From Acidithiobacillus concretivorus (GTDB taxonomy: Bacteria; Pseudomonadota; Gammaproteobacteria; Acidithiobacillales; Acidithiobacillaceae): 58,487 nt of DNA. Under the pieces are notes generated by a model. It was not told the DNA's origin. It did no database searches and was given only the letters and a program-made list of their open reading frames with translations. The translations under genes and the position numbers were made by a program. How positions within the stretch are numbered: the stretch's first letter is position 1; each line of letters opens with the position of its first letter. Positions 25,015-33,180 of the stretch are shown here, one piece after another. The stretch spans positions 1 to 58,487 of the forward strand of contig NZ_JABELD010000118.1 of assembly GCF_018853445.1 (NCBI RefSeq), written 5' to 3'.

Positions 25015-25509
25015 CTATGCACCGGACTTGATAGCGGCCTCTACCTTTTGGGCAAACTGTGGATCACTGTGCGCTTTTCTCATGAGCATCTCATAAGTGC
25101 TTGCGGAGAGATCGTTTTTGGCCAGAATCCCGTGAACATCCTTTGCATAAGTCTGTTCAAGTGCTTGTTGCTTGGCTTTGCTCACACCTTTTTGCATAGC
25201 TTCAGTACGCATTTTGGAGCTCAGGGGTCCGATTTCCCGCAGAGCGGAAGCAAAATGCATGATCTCACCGTTACTCACCGCAGGGCCCGCCTGAGGTGCA
25301 GAGGGCATCATTGGCTGGGAGCCGGATTGCACCCCCGCTTGCGGCGCTCCAGAAGCCATAGGCGGTGTAGACGCACCGTTCTGCATCGCTGGTGAGGACG
25401 GTTGGGGTTGAGTGGTGGTCATGGGGCTGCTCATGCTTGCAAAAGCAACGGATGTGCTGAACACGAATATTCCCAGCGCGGTGATTACGTTAGTCTGAAT
25501 GCTTTTCAA
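25015..25509 (-). CDS. Exported protein with helical DUF4168-like domain
   Basis: About 164 residues from a TTG codon (LKSIQTNV..) favoured by a GGGAGATGA site; an upstream ATG at 25545 is an alternative. The signal peptide (ITALGIFVFSTSVAFA) is followed by a low-complexity Pro/Gln/Met linker (TTTQPQPSSPAMQNG..) and a helical C-terminal domain (IMHFASALREIGPLSSKMRTEAM..LAKNDLSASTYEMLMRKAHSDPQFAQKVEAAI). That pattern, an F..A..EI start and a DP..VE.AI end, is shared with DUF4168. Periplasmic; function unknown. Confidence 0.6.
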   Translation of the reverse strand: MKSIQTNVITALGIFVFSTSVAFASMSSPMTTTQPQPSSPAMQNGASTPPMASGAPQAGVQSGSQPMMPSAPQAGPAVSNGEIMHFASALREIGPLSSKMRTEAMQKGVSKAKQQALEQTYAKDVHGILAKNDLSASTYEMLMRKAHSDPQFAQKVEAAIKSGA

Positions 25510-25771
25510 TAGTTCATCTCCCTTTTGGGTGAAATAAAAGAGCATGGATTATGCTCATAATAGCTTGAGTAAAATTGCACAAGCATTTTTACGGTAACAA
25601 CGGTTAATCTGTATTGTCAAATAAATGAATCAAATTTAACAAACATTGAAACGGGTCAAAAAATAAGTGTTGCGTATATTCAACATGCATCCGGTGAGAT
25701 TGTTAATATTCATGAGAAATATTTTCTTTGGTTTAACAAAAAACTGATATACCACATTAATATTTGTTTTT

Positions 25772-25909
25772 TTACCACCACCCGTGTAGATAAGCATGCT
25801 GACGTGATCCATGGGTAATCATCATTCCTAGATACGGCAATTCATGCGCAACGGATTCTACGATCAGCATAAATTGCGTTTGCGGATGATCTTGCGGAGA
25901 CAAGACCAC
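25772..25909 (-). CDS. Possible 45-aa protein
   Basis: A GTG start after TTAGGTGCC opens a frame VVLSPQDHPQTQFMLIVESVAHELPYLGMM and on to HGWW. It reads like real protein, but it is short and unknown. The longer frame across the neighbouring gene is a shadow. The stretch 25546-25771 upstream of the gene at 25015-25509 is AT-rich and empty. Confidence 0.25.
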   Translation of the reverse strand: MVLSPQDHPQTQFMLIVESVAHELPYLGMMITHGSRQHAYLHGWW

Positions 25910-25923
25910 CCGGCACCTAATGG

Positions 25924-26262
25924 TTATGATGTTTTGGCTGGCGGTTGATTCGGGTTCGATTGGGTCGCGGGTTGACCTCCGGGGGATTGAGCAGAGGCTG
26001 AGCCACCATGCTGCATAGAGTATGAGTGTGAATGTCCCGGAGAATGGTATCTCGGGGTTGCCGCTCTGGCTGATGACTGTCCTCTGTAAGGCTGGGCAGA
26101 GGGAGGGGCGCCATGCTGCATGGAGTGTGAGGATGATTGTCCCTGTGGTTGATATCCTGGGGTCACCGCATTGGCAGGGGTCACGGAACTCGCAAAAGCC
26201 ATAGAAACGCCTAAAGCGAATACACCAAAGCCCATAATTAATCTGGGATTTGATTCTTGCAT
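25924..26262 (-). CDS. Exported repeat protein, 112 aa
   Basis: The start MQESNPRLIM follows GGAGGATC. A signal peptide (GFGVFALGVSMAFASSV) precedes two tandem copies of a low-complexity unit, each with SMQHG: GYQPQGQSSSHSMQHGAPPS and RYHSPGHSHSYSMQHGGSAS. The tail is Pro/Gln/Asn-rich. The His/Met content could bind copper, like other exported proteins in this window. The upstream 26263-26465 is AT-rich and without a gene. Confidence 0.6.
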   Translation of the reverse strand: MQESNPRLIMGFGVFALGVSMAFASSVTPANAVTPGYQPQGQSSSHSMQHGAPPSAQPYRGQSSARAATPRYHSPGHSHSYSMQHGGSASAQSPGGQPATQSNPNQPPAKTS

Positions 26263-26465
26263 TAAGATCCTCCATCTAAAAAATCGATAGAAAGTTGTCA
26301 AATAGATATTGACCGTAGTACGTGGAATTCTCCACGACGTCATACGCTATCAATCCAAAATGGAGTTCGTCAAACTCTAATGAACGGTTGATTTTATCAC
26401 AACAATAGTGTTCCTTAATGAACACACACAGAATCAGTTATCGAATTATAATTATCAATCATAAG

Positions 26466-27041
26466 GTTTAAACCACCGGCTTTAGCCGGTTAGCTTTAGC
26501 TGCGACAATATGCTGCACGGAAGGAGGTGCGGCGTGGAAGACAGATACGGCAGTCATACGGTTTTTCAAATTGAGTATCACTTTGTATGGGTAACGAAAT
26601 ACCGATACAAGGTGCTGAGTGGCGAGGTGGCGGAACGCATTCGAGAGTTGGTGAGAGAGACCTGTGAAGCCTTTGAGATCAGGATAGTAAAGGGTGTGGT
26701 GAGCAAGGATCATGTGCACATACTAGCCAGTTGCCCCCCGAGCATGGCGCCGAGCGAGATTATGAGGCGAATCAAGGGTCGCACGTCGAGCAAGCTGTTC
26801 GAAGAGTTTCCGCACCTGAAAAAGAAGTATTGGGGCCGACATTTCTGGGCAAGAGGCTACTTCTGTGCCACGGTAGGCCAGATGACGGAGGCAATGATTG
26901 AGCAGTATTTGGAGCATCACTTTGAGCCGAGGCCGAACGATGATTTCAAAATGGAACCCGATTAAGACGCGTCGTTCAGGCGACGCGTATCCGGACTTTC
27001 AGTCCGTAATTCAAACCCACCGGCTAAAGCCGGTGGTTGTT
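26466..27041 (+). mobile_element. IS200/IS605-type insertion sequence (tnpA only)
   Basis: The left end has the hairpin ACCGGCTTTAGCCGGT (26475-26490) and the right end CCACCGGCTAAAGCCGGTGG (27017-27036), the subterminal hairpins of this family. They enclose only a Y1 transposase gene; no tnpB is present. Two further hairpins after the gene (ACGCGTCG..CGACGCGT and CGGACT..AGTCCG) probably block read-through. These elements move as single strands and make no target duplication. The exact ends cannot be fixed by eye. Confidence 0.8.
26534..26965 (+). CDS. tnpA: IS200/IS605 family transposase TnpA
   Basis: 143 residues from a GTG preceded by GGAGGTG. The HUH-type single-strand transposase motifs are present: YHFVWVTKYR at the N-terminus, DHVHILASCPPSM (the HUH-like pair), and the catalytic tyrosine in AMIEQYLEHH. 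Length is normal for the family and the frame is intact, so the element could still be active. It cuts and joins single-stranded DNA at the hairpin ends. Confidence 0.9.
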   Translation: MEDRYGSHTVFQIEYHFVWVTKYRYKVLSGEVAERIRELVRETCEAFEIRIVKGVVSKDHVHILASCPPSMAPSEIMRRIKGRTSSKLFEEFPHLKKKYWGRHFWARGYFCATVGQMTEAMIEQYLEHHFEPRPNDDFKMEPD

Positions 27042-27118
27042 TAGTCTGTCAATAGAAATTATTATAACCCTCCATTTCACATTTCAAAGTAACTTTCTGA
27101 ATATCAAGTCACAATTAT

Positions 27119-27646
27119 CTACAGCATTCCCAAAAAATATCCAGCGCCGCCCCAAAACGCAACCCATATGACTGCACCTGATATATTCCAGAGATAAAAA
27201 TCCTGTAGTGTTGTTTCTGCGGATCCAGAGATATAGCCTTGAAGCTGTCGCAACGGAACAATGAATCGACCAAATAGCACCACTATGGAGCCATATTTGT
27301 TCATGAAAGCATGCGCCTTATTAAGACGTTCTGCTGTGATCCCTATCCATCGACCATGTTTTTTGACCCATTTGATACCGACTTTGAAACCTATGTAATA
27401 GGCGGCGAACCAACCGGCACTGGTACCTATTATACCGAGGGCAAATAATACTAGCGGATTAAAGGCACCTTGGCTGGCTACAAAACCTGCACCAATCAAC
27501 AGGGTCTCTCCAGGCAAAAAAATGACACCGGCGCTTTCCAGAAACAATCCAGCCACGACTATGGCCAATCCATATTGATCCACCACACCCGAAGCCGAAA
27601 CGACTGCAGCATGGAGATAGCTCAAAAAATAGCTGGAAACTGACAT
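27119..27646 (-). CDS. DedA-family membrane protein
   Basis: 175 residues with about four to five membrane segments and the family motifs FLPGETLLIGAGFVA, GTSAGWFAAYYIGFKVG and FGRFIVPLRQLQGYISGSA. DedA proteins take part in lipid flipping and membrane homeostasis at the inner membrane. Here the usual extra C-terminal segment is short. It follows the cytochrome b561-like gene with stop and start sharing a base (TGATG), so the two are coupled. Confidence 0.85.
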   Translation of the reverse strand: MSVSSYFLSYLHAAVVSASGVVDQYGLAIVVAGLFLESAGVIFLPGETLLIGAGFVASQGAFNPLVLFALGIIGTSAGWFAAYYIGFKVGIKWVKKHGRWIGITAERLNKAHAFMNKYGSIVVLFGRFIVPLRQLQGYISGSAETTLQDFYLWNISGAVIWVAFWGGAGYFLGML

Positions 27647-28236
27647 CAGGATTTGGGGTCCGTACGTGATAGGCGAACAGGTAACATTCTGGTCAGCGTA
27701 TGATCGCGAAGCATGTAATGATGATAAAGTGCTGCCAGACTATGAATAACGATTAGATACGCTAGCGTCAACGCTACCGCTGCATGCCATTGCAATACAG
27801 TAGAAAAAGCAAAGTGAGGATCGGGGGTAATGGGAAGCGGCATATGCCATGCCAGAATCGTCAAGCCCTTACCCAGAAGCCCCATCATCCAGATTCCGAT
27901 GGCGCATTCAACGAAAATGAGCACATAAAATGCACCATGGACCATCTTGGCGCATAGCTGGTGATTTGGTTGCGCACCTGCACCTGATCTTCGTCCAGTA
28001 ATGACCCGTATAATAAATAACGACAGCGTGAGCAATAAAATAAGTAGTCCAATCTCTTCATGCACCACAATGGCACTTGCCAGATGTTCTTGCAGCCAGG
28101 CTATACGTAAGTTGGCAGCACCCAATAGGCCCTGAAAAACAATCAGTACGGCGATAGACCAATGCAATACTTTGAAAAGGCTACTCTCCCCAGTGGACGA
28201 CGTTTCTGCAATTTGTTCAACCTCATTGGGTGTCAT
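27646..28236 (-). CDS. Cytochrome b561-type membrane cytochrome
   Basis: 196 residues, four membrane segments with His ligands: FKVLHWSIAVLIVFQGLLG, IVVHEEIGLLILLLTLSLFIIRV, KMVHGAFYVLIFVECAIGIWMMG and VLQWHAAVALTLAYLIVIHSLAALYHHY. This is the arrangement of diheme b561 cytochromes that oxidise quinol or feed electrons to a periplasmic partner. A dedicated partner is not encoded here. It precedes the DedA gene. Confidence 0.82.
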   Translation of the reverse strand: MTPNEVEQIAETSSTGESSLFKVLHWSIAVLIVFQGLLGAANLRIAWLQEHLASAIVVHEEIGLLILLLTLSLFIIRVITGRRSGAGAQPNHQLCAKMVHGAFYVLIFVECAIGIWMMGLLGKGLTILAWHMPLPITPDPHFAFSTVLQWHAAVALTLAYLIVIHSLAALYHHYMLRDHTLTRMLPVRLSRTDPKS

Positions 28237-28271
28237 TCATGCTCCTATTTAAATGTTTCATGCGCATCAAA

Positions 28272-28922
28272 CTAACGAATAGCACGCATCTGTTGCTTTA
28301 ATTTGGGTAACCAGGGATTGTTTGAAAAACCAGGTTCACGAAAGAGCTTTTCTAATGCTTTTCGGGCTGCACCATGGTCCTTGTCTGGTAACCAGAGGGT
28401 CGCCTGCTTTTCTGATTTAAGAATGCTGCGATTCGCAACGCGGCGTCCATACCATTTTTCAACGCCTGCAAAAAGTCCTTGTGGTGGATGTTCAGCAGCA
28501 TGAAGCATGAGATGATAGATATGCGGATGGCGCAAACTGGCAATGCCTACCAACCATAACCATGATTGCTCTGCAGGGTCTAACCGTTTGAACCAGTTAG
28601 GCGTGGCGGCTATACATTCCGCCTTTTTGCCAACAATGGCTGTGATGTAAGGCGCATCTGGAATATGGGCGACATGTCTAATAGACTGAGGCTGGTCTAT
28701 ATATAGGGCAACCCTTTGCCTGGACCATGATTCTGCAGTGTGGGCCGAAGCCTGCATGTCACGATTTGTGATGGCATGTCCCTTGAGATAGTCGCAAGCC
28801 GCTGTGGAATGCAAGAAGATATGTCCTGCAGCGGGTAGGGCTATTCCTTGCCCTCCTATCAGGGCAAGGATATACAGTAAGTTGCGCGCCCTGTATGGAG
28901 ATTTTTTGCGAACCGTTGTCAT
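28272..28922 (-). CDS. Exported hypothetical protein
   Basis: 216 residues from MTTVRKKSPY after a GGAAA site; an alternative ATG is at 28943. An N-terminal hydrophobic segment (LLYILALIGGQGIALPAAGH) is a signal peptide or anchor. Single Cys residues (ACDYLKG, AECIAATP) could pair. Regions of regular sequence (AEQSWLWLVGIASLRHPHIYHLMLHAAEHPPQGLF) do not match a family I recognise. It is on the same strand and just downstream of two other small exported-protein genes. Confidence 0.55.
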   Translation of the reverse strand: MTTVRKKSPYRARNLLYILALIGGQGIALPAAGHIFLHSTAACDYLKGHAITNRDMQASAHTAESWSRQRVALYIDQPQSIRHVAHIPDAPYITAIVGKKAECIAATPNWFKRLDPAEQSWLWLVGIASLRHPHIYHLMLHAAEHPPQGLFAGVEKWYGRRVANRSILKSEKQATLWLPDKDHGAARKALEKLFREPGFSNNPWLPKLKQQMRAIR

Positions 28923-28936
28923 TATTTTTCCAATCG

Positions 28937-29203
28937 TTAGCAATGCTGGTGAATATACCAGATTTTACGAAGGGTTTTTTTCATCAACTGGGTGTCATGC
29001 AGGGCTGTTTTCCAATGGTGTGCCTTCAAAGCCAAAATAGTGTCATAACTGAGCCGTTCCGCCTTGTTTTTCAGTATTTTTGTTTGATATTTAGGATTTT
29101 GTGGGGCATGATCCTCATGGGCCACAGCATGAACTGACGTTAAACATAAAATACTTGCAACAAGTGATTGAACCATCTTTTTTCGATTCATCTTTAAGCT
29201 CAT
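28937..29203 (-). CDS. Small exported hypothetical protein, 88 aa
   Basis: The start MSLKMNRKK overlaps the stop of the preceding gene (ATGA), with GGAG upstream. A signal peptide (MVQSLVASILCLTSVHAVA) is followed by HEDHAPQNPKYQT and a basic helical segment. The mature protein ends in HQHC. Coupled to the gene before it, so probably part of the opgG operon. No family recognised. Confidence 0.55.
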   Translation of the reverse strand: MSLKMNRKKMVQSLVASILCLTSVHAVAHEDHAPQNPKYQTKILKNKAERLSYDTILALKAHHWKTALHDTQLMKKTLRKIWYIHQHC

Positions 29204-29868
29204 GCAAATCTCCACGAGGTTTCTGGTTTAGCCAGATTGAAATACTCCTGGGATAACCACGCGGATCGCTTGAACTCCCCAGAGATCCGGATGATTGCAT
29301 AGGTCTTGCGTGTCTGTTGTGCAGGAGAATAAGGGTATGAAGAAGACCATTTTTTTGAACATCCTGAAATCTGTTGTGGGCCCACATGAATAACTCTTTG
29401 CCTTCCCGTGTTTTTCGCGCAGGATGTTGTCCTGGGGGTCCGTATTGTTATCCAGTCTTCCCGGATATATTCCCGAATCTTCCGGACGAATCGTTTTGAC
29501 GCCATAGAAGAACGCAATATTGCCGGAGATTGTTGCCGTTCAAACCAGCATGCTGGATGGTTTTGCGCGCTAGTTGCCGGTAATGCAGTGGCCAGACGTG
29601 TGTTGAGTTCATCACCATCCTCAGCTAACGCGCCAATAGCAGTTTGCATCAGTACAAACCAAGTTGGATTTATTGCATTGATTTTACCAGCCTGTGCTTG
29701 TAGACCTCTTATGACCTGGCTTTCTATCCACTTCCGTTGTTCGGAAGACAGCTCGAGCCTGTCCAGGTAATGTGTTGCAGCAGTGGGTAGTCTAACAGGG
29801 TGGATGGACGGGTCGTTACTGGGGCGAATTGGATGCAGGCTATCGAAATTATCCGGGCTTCTATACAT
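29200..29868 (-). CDS. Hypothetical protein following opgG, possibly frameshifted
   Basis: 222 residues, ATG overlapping the stop of opgG by one base. Residues 1-110 (LDRLELSSEQRKWIESQVIRGLQAQ..MQTAIGALAEDGDELNTRL) read like a normal helical domain. From about residue 112 the sequence becomes basic and serine-rich, whereas another frame on the same strand offers a more protein-like TATISGNIAFFYGVKTIRPE, so a frameshift near 29540 is possible. The position after opgG is where opgH usually lies, but no glucosyltransferase motif is present. Confidence 0.45.
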   Translation of the reverse strand: MYRSPDNFDSLHPIRPSNDPSIHPVRLPTAATHYLDRLELSSEQRKWIESQVIRGLQAQAGKINAINPTWFVLMQTAIGALAEDGDELNTRLATALPATSAQNHPACWFERQQSPAILRSSMASKRFVRKIREYIREDWITIRTPRTTSCAKNTGRQRVIHVGPQQISGCSKKWSSSYPYSPAQQTRKTYAIIRISGEFKRSAWLSQEYFNLAKPETSWRFA

Positions 29869-31415
29869 TATGCTGCCTCCTTTTGAGGGGGTAATAAATA
29901 TAACCAGGTGTCACTAAGCACTTTCCCTTGTGAAGCCAGAAACAGGCTGATGTTACGGGGATGATGTCTGGCAGGGAGAATTTGTGCGTTCACCTGCCAT
30001 TGGTGCTTCAAGGGATTGAAGTGCACTGACGAATGGAGAATATGCACCCCTGCTCCGACCGTAAAATGGGCGTGCATGGGGGTTTGTGCTGGAAGATGAC
30101 CTAATCCCTCTCCGGCGAAATCCACAACCAATGTCTTGGCGCCCTTCATGTGCGGGTCGTTTCCCAAAAAGGTAGCGACTGGATGCCCGCCAGATGGGAG
30201 CTGTTTGTTGTTCCGAAAAAACCGTATCTGATAATGTACCCGAAGTGATTCACCCGGGCGTAAAGGTTTCGCGGGGACCCAAAAGGTCACGATATTATCG
30301 GTATTACGGTTGTTTGTGGGCAACTCTACCAGTTCTACCTGTCCTTTACCCCAATGATCAAGCGGATGGATCCAGACGCTGGGCCTTTTTTGATACTGTG
30401 TAATTAATCCTTCATAGCTAGAAAAGCGGCGATCCTGTTGAAAGAGTCCGAAACCAACGGGGTTATTGAGAATGTAACGGGTCACCTGGATGTGCAGGGG
30501 GTTATTCAACGGTCTTGTGATCCATTGACCATCACGGGCCGCCATGATCAGATCGCTGGAATCATGTTGTTGAGGGTGCCAGTCCCCGGCTCTTATACCT
30601 CGACCACGACCATGCCAGTACATGCTTGAAAGCGGGGCAATTTCAAGCTGTTTGATTTTTTTGCGCGGATACAAAACGGCCCGTACGCGGATGCGTGTAC
30701 TTTTTCCAGGGGTCACAGTAAACCGGTAGGCCCCGGTTATTACAGGGCTATTCAGCAGGGCATAAATGATCATGTGCCGCGCTCCGGGTTTGGGTCGTTG
30801 TAACCAGAACTCCTGGAAATAAGGAAAAATTTCACCGGAAGGTAAAGCCGTATCTATCCCAAGGCCTCTGGCTGAAGTTCCATAGACGGCGCCCTTGCCG
30901 ACAGCACGGAAATAACTGGCACCGAGGAAAGACACAAACTCGTTGTGGTAAGGAGGGGTATCCAGTGGGTAAAGCAAAGAAAATCCTGCGTATCCTCCTT
31001 TACGCGGGAGTTGCGACTGACTAACCACCCCATGGGTAGCAAACAGCCTGGCACTGTAGGGCAGCGGAAAAGACCGCCCGTGCTGAATGACATTCATTTG
31101 TACGGGATGGACAAAGGTATGCCCCAGTGGATAAAACACGACTTCAAACGGTAAACTCTGCCGCTGCCAGAGGGGGTGTACGTCCAGAATCCGACCATAT
31201 GCCTGCGGGCTCAGCCTGCGCAGATATTGGCCAGCGGAAATGGGGCGCGGTTTCCAAGCCCTGCGGGACAACTTTTGTGCAGATTTCTGGACAGTTGCAA
31301 AGGAAAAAGGATCTGCAAATGCAGCAGAAACGCCTGAGAGCGCAAATATCGCACTTAATCCCAGCACACCATATGAGAAAAGCGGGTTTTTATTTTTTGA
31401 GATAAAAATAAACAT
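29868..31415 (-). CDS. opgG: Periplasmic glucan biosynthesis protein, OpgG/MdoG family
   Basis: 515 residues with an N-terminal signal (LFSYGVLGLSAIFALSGVSAAFA). Family landmarks include LPFEVVFYPLGHTFVHPVQMN, ASYFRAVGKGAVYGTSARGLGIDTA, the SGEIFPYFQEFWLQRP stretch, and FGLFQQDRRFSSYEGLITQYQKRPSVWIHPLDHWGKGQVELVELPT. OpgG makes branches on, or trims, osmoregulated periplasmic glucans. The usual OpgH synthase is not adjacent; three small genes follow instead. No ribosome site is evident before the ATG. Confidence 0.88.
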   Translation of the reverse strand: MFIFISKNKNPLFSYGVLGLSAIFALSGVSAAFADPFSFATVQKSAQKLSRRAWKPRPISAGQYLRRLSPQAYGRILDVHPLWQRQSLPFEVVFYPLGHTFVHPVQMNVIQHGRSFPLPYSARLFATHGVVSQSQLPRKGGYAGFSLLYPLDTPPYHNEFVSFLGASYFRAVGKGAVYGTSARGLGIDTALPSGEIFPYFQEFWLQRPKPGARHMIIYALLNSPVITGAYRFTVTPGKSTRIRVRAVLYPRKKIKQLEIAPLSSMYWHGRGRGIRAGDWHPQQHDSSDLIMAARDGQWITRPLNNPLHIQVTRYILNNPVGFGLFQQDRRFSSYEGLITQYQKRPSVWIHPLDHWGKGQVELVELPTNNRNTDNIVTFWVPAKPLRPGESLRVHYQIRFFRNNKQLPSGGHPVATFLGNDPHMKGAKTLVVDFAGEGLGHLPAQTPMHAHFTVGAGVHILHSSVHFNPLKHQWQVNAQILPARHHPRNISLFLASQGKVLSDTWLYLLPPQKEAA

Positions 31416-31491
31416 AATAGAATTTAAGCATATCCTATGCCAAATCTATAATCATATGATTATTATATTGTAAATATTAATAACCAACCAT

Positions 31492-31515
31492 TTACGGCGA
31501 CGTATGTCGCCGTAA
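31492..31515. repeat. Perfect hairpin, ten-base stem
   Basis: TTACGGCGAC, loop GTAT, GTCGCCGTAA. No T-run follows on either strand. Confidence 0.55.
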
Positions 31516-31627
31516 GGACACGCTTATATTTTCAATTGCTGAGCACAGTTTTTTCTTATATTAAAAAAATATAAAATAAAATCATTTAGTTGATCATGAT
31601 AATTGGGTGATTTCATAAAAACATAAC

Positions 31628-31649
31628 AATGTCGCCGATAAGCGACATT
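31628..31649. repeat. Perfect hairpin, eight-base stem
   Basis: AATGTCGC, loop CGATAA, GCGACATT; on the plus strand it is followed by a short T-run. It shares the GTCGC core with the hairpin 110 bases away. Confidence 0.5.
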
Positions 31650-31951
31650 TAAGCATTTAATCCTGCCTGTGCGAAGCCGGTATGGCTGGCAGAGAAATAA
31701 ACCTGCAATATATTCGATGTGGTATAGGACATGACAAAAATCGCATGATAAAAATTTTCATGCAATAGCGCCATAATTCACTAATGATCTGAATACAGGA
31801 CGGCATTCGAGCCAATCCCATATCTACGATATTTTACAAATAAGGAGGTCATATAGGCCAGAGACGAGCAACCTTAGGCAAGTTGCCCATCTCTCATTAG
31901 CTGTTCCAATTGGTAACTGTACCTGCAATTTGCGACCTTCCTTTCGAAGGA

Positions 31952-32719
31952 CTAATGTGGCCCCGGTCTTCCGGGTCCTTCATGTGGAGGACCTCCGGCC
32001 GGTCCTTGCTGAAATTGCGGCCCTGGTCCAGGCTGTGGCGGCCCACCAGCCGGTCGAGGTTGAAAAAGCGGCCCACCAGGTCTGCCGGGGCCACCATCTT
32101 GTGGCCTTCCTCCAACCGGCCCATGTTGGAACTGCGGGCTTCCAGGCCTGCCGGGACCATTCTGGAACTGAGGCCCCGGGCCACTCCGTGCGGGGCCTCC
32201 AATTGGCCCATGATAAAACTCTGGACTTTCGGGTCTCGGCCTGTTCGGCTGCGGGCCGAATCTCGGTCTATCCGGATGGAATGGATAAGCCCTCGGTGGC
32301 CCAGGAGGTTGGAGTAGTGCCGCCCCAGGTGGGGGCGGAGGGGGTTGCCGCACGCCCAGATAATGGAAAAAATTACCGGGCGGTGGCAGCGGTGCACCAG
32401 CAGGCGGTGGCGGAGGGGGCGGGGCTCCTGCCTGTAGCGGTGGAGGGGGGGATGGATAGTACTGATAATAAGACTGAGGATAGTAATACCACATGATATA
32501 CTGCGCATAAAGCGGTTGGCTGTAATAACTGGTATAACCAGCGGGAGGCTGAAAGTAGGCATACTGCTGAGGCCATCCGTTATTACCAATATTAATGCCA
32601 AAATCACCCAGCAATACGCTAATATCAAAGGGTGAGGCAGCTGCGGGAACAAAGCAGGACAGCAATCCTGCGCCAGCAAGCGCCAAAGGAATACGCATAA
32701 AAATGGATTTATGAGACAT
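31952..32719 (-). CDS. Secreted Pro/Gly/Tyr-rich low-complexity protein
   Basis: 255 residues with a signal peptide (ALAGAGLLSCFVPAAA) and AAGGAG site. After a Tyr-rich part (QPLYAQYIMWYYYPQSYYQYY) come poly-Pro runs, then four or more copies of a unit like GPGPQFQNGPGRPGSPQFQHGPVGG. The composition suggests an extended, disordered extracellular or surface protein. Two smaller Pro/Tyr-rich lipoproteins are nearby (32781-32990 and 34385-34621). No enzyme domain. Confidence 0.65.
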   Translation of the reverse strand: MSHKSIFMRIPLALAGAGLLSCFVPAAASPFDISVLLGDFGINIGNNGWPQQYAYFQPPAGYTSYYSQPLYAQYIMWYYYPQSYYQYYPSPPPPLQAGAPPPPPPPAGAPLPPPGNFFHYLGVRQPPPPPPGAALLQPPGPPRAYPFHPDRPRFGPQPNRPRPESPEFYHGPIGGPARSGPGPQFQNGPGRPGSPQFQHGPVGGRPQDGGPGRPGGPLFQPRPAGGPPQPGPGPQFQQGPAGGPPHEGPGRPGPH

Positions 32720-32780
32720 TTTCCACTCCTTAATTATTAAGGATGTTATAGATCACACGATCTGATTTTTAACCTGAAGG

Positions 32781-32990
32781 CTAGTTGCCATACCGATAAT
32801 TTCCAGAACCAGGACCATACACCGGCGGCGGCGGGCGATGACCTCCATATTGGTTGTTGTATCCCTGCCAGCCTCTCTGATGATAATAGCCATGATCGCC
32901 GTACCCTCTGTGAGGGAATATCATACATCCAGATAAGAAGACAGCCCCCAAGGAAAACAAAAAGACTTTTATTGTGGTTTTGAGTTCCAT
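32781..32990 (-). CDS. Small Gly/Tyr-rich lipoprotein, 69 aa
   Basis: Starts MELKTTIKV or one Met earlier, after AAGGAA. The lipobox LSGC follows a hydrophobic segment (VFLFSLGAVF). The mature part is Gly/Tyr/Pro/His-rich (HRGYGDHGYYHQRGWQGYNN..). Upstream neighbour of the proline-rich protein on the same strand. Function unknown; composition resembles small lipoproteins of the outer membrane. Confidence 0.62.
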   Translation of the reverse strand: MELKTTIKVFLFSLGAVFLSGCMIFPHRGYGDHGYYHQRGWQGYNNQYGGHRPPPPVYGPGSGNYRYGN

Positions 32991-33180
32991 CATAGATTCC
33001 TTATGTAGCTGAAATAGTAGAAACCACTTATCGAGAACTGATTTATTTAATTGATGTGGTCAGTCATCTCCGCGAAAAAATTCGGCCCATGTGCTCATAC
33101 TCAGAGATAAAATGGACATCCAGAGCATCTTTTTACCCTGGATTCCGTATATGGCATCAAAAATTGCGCTAATGAATGGG

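Larger units (their letters stand above)
31416..31951. other. AT-rich intergenic with two GTCGC hairpins
   Basis: 536 bases between opgG and a proline-rich protein gene, both on the minus strand. No coding frame. It holds the perfect hairpins listed at 31492-31515 and 31628-31649, and an imperfect one (AGAGATGGGCAAC..GTTGCTCGTCTCT) near 31865-31897, downstream of the proline-rich gene. Confidence 0.5.

Noticed and set aside
25910-26275. Long minus-strand frame across the SMQHG repeat gene
   Set aside because: A shadow of the repeat gene in another frame; only its last 45 codons, listed separately, look protein-like.
29200-29868. OpgH N-terminus
   Set aside because: Position fits but no glucosyltransferase motif or membrane helix is visible in any frame.
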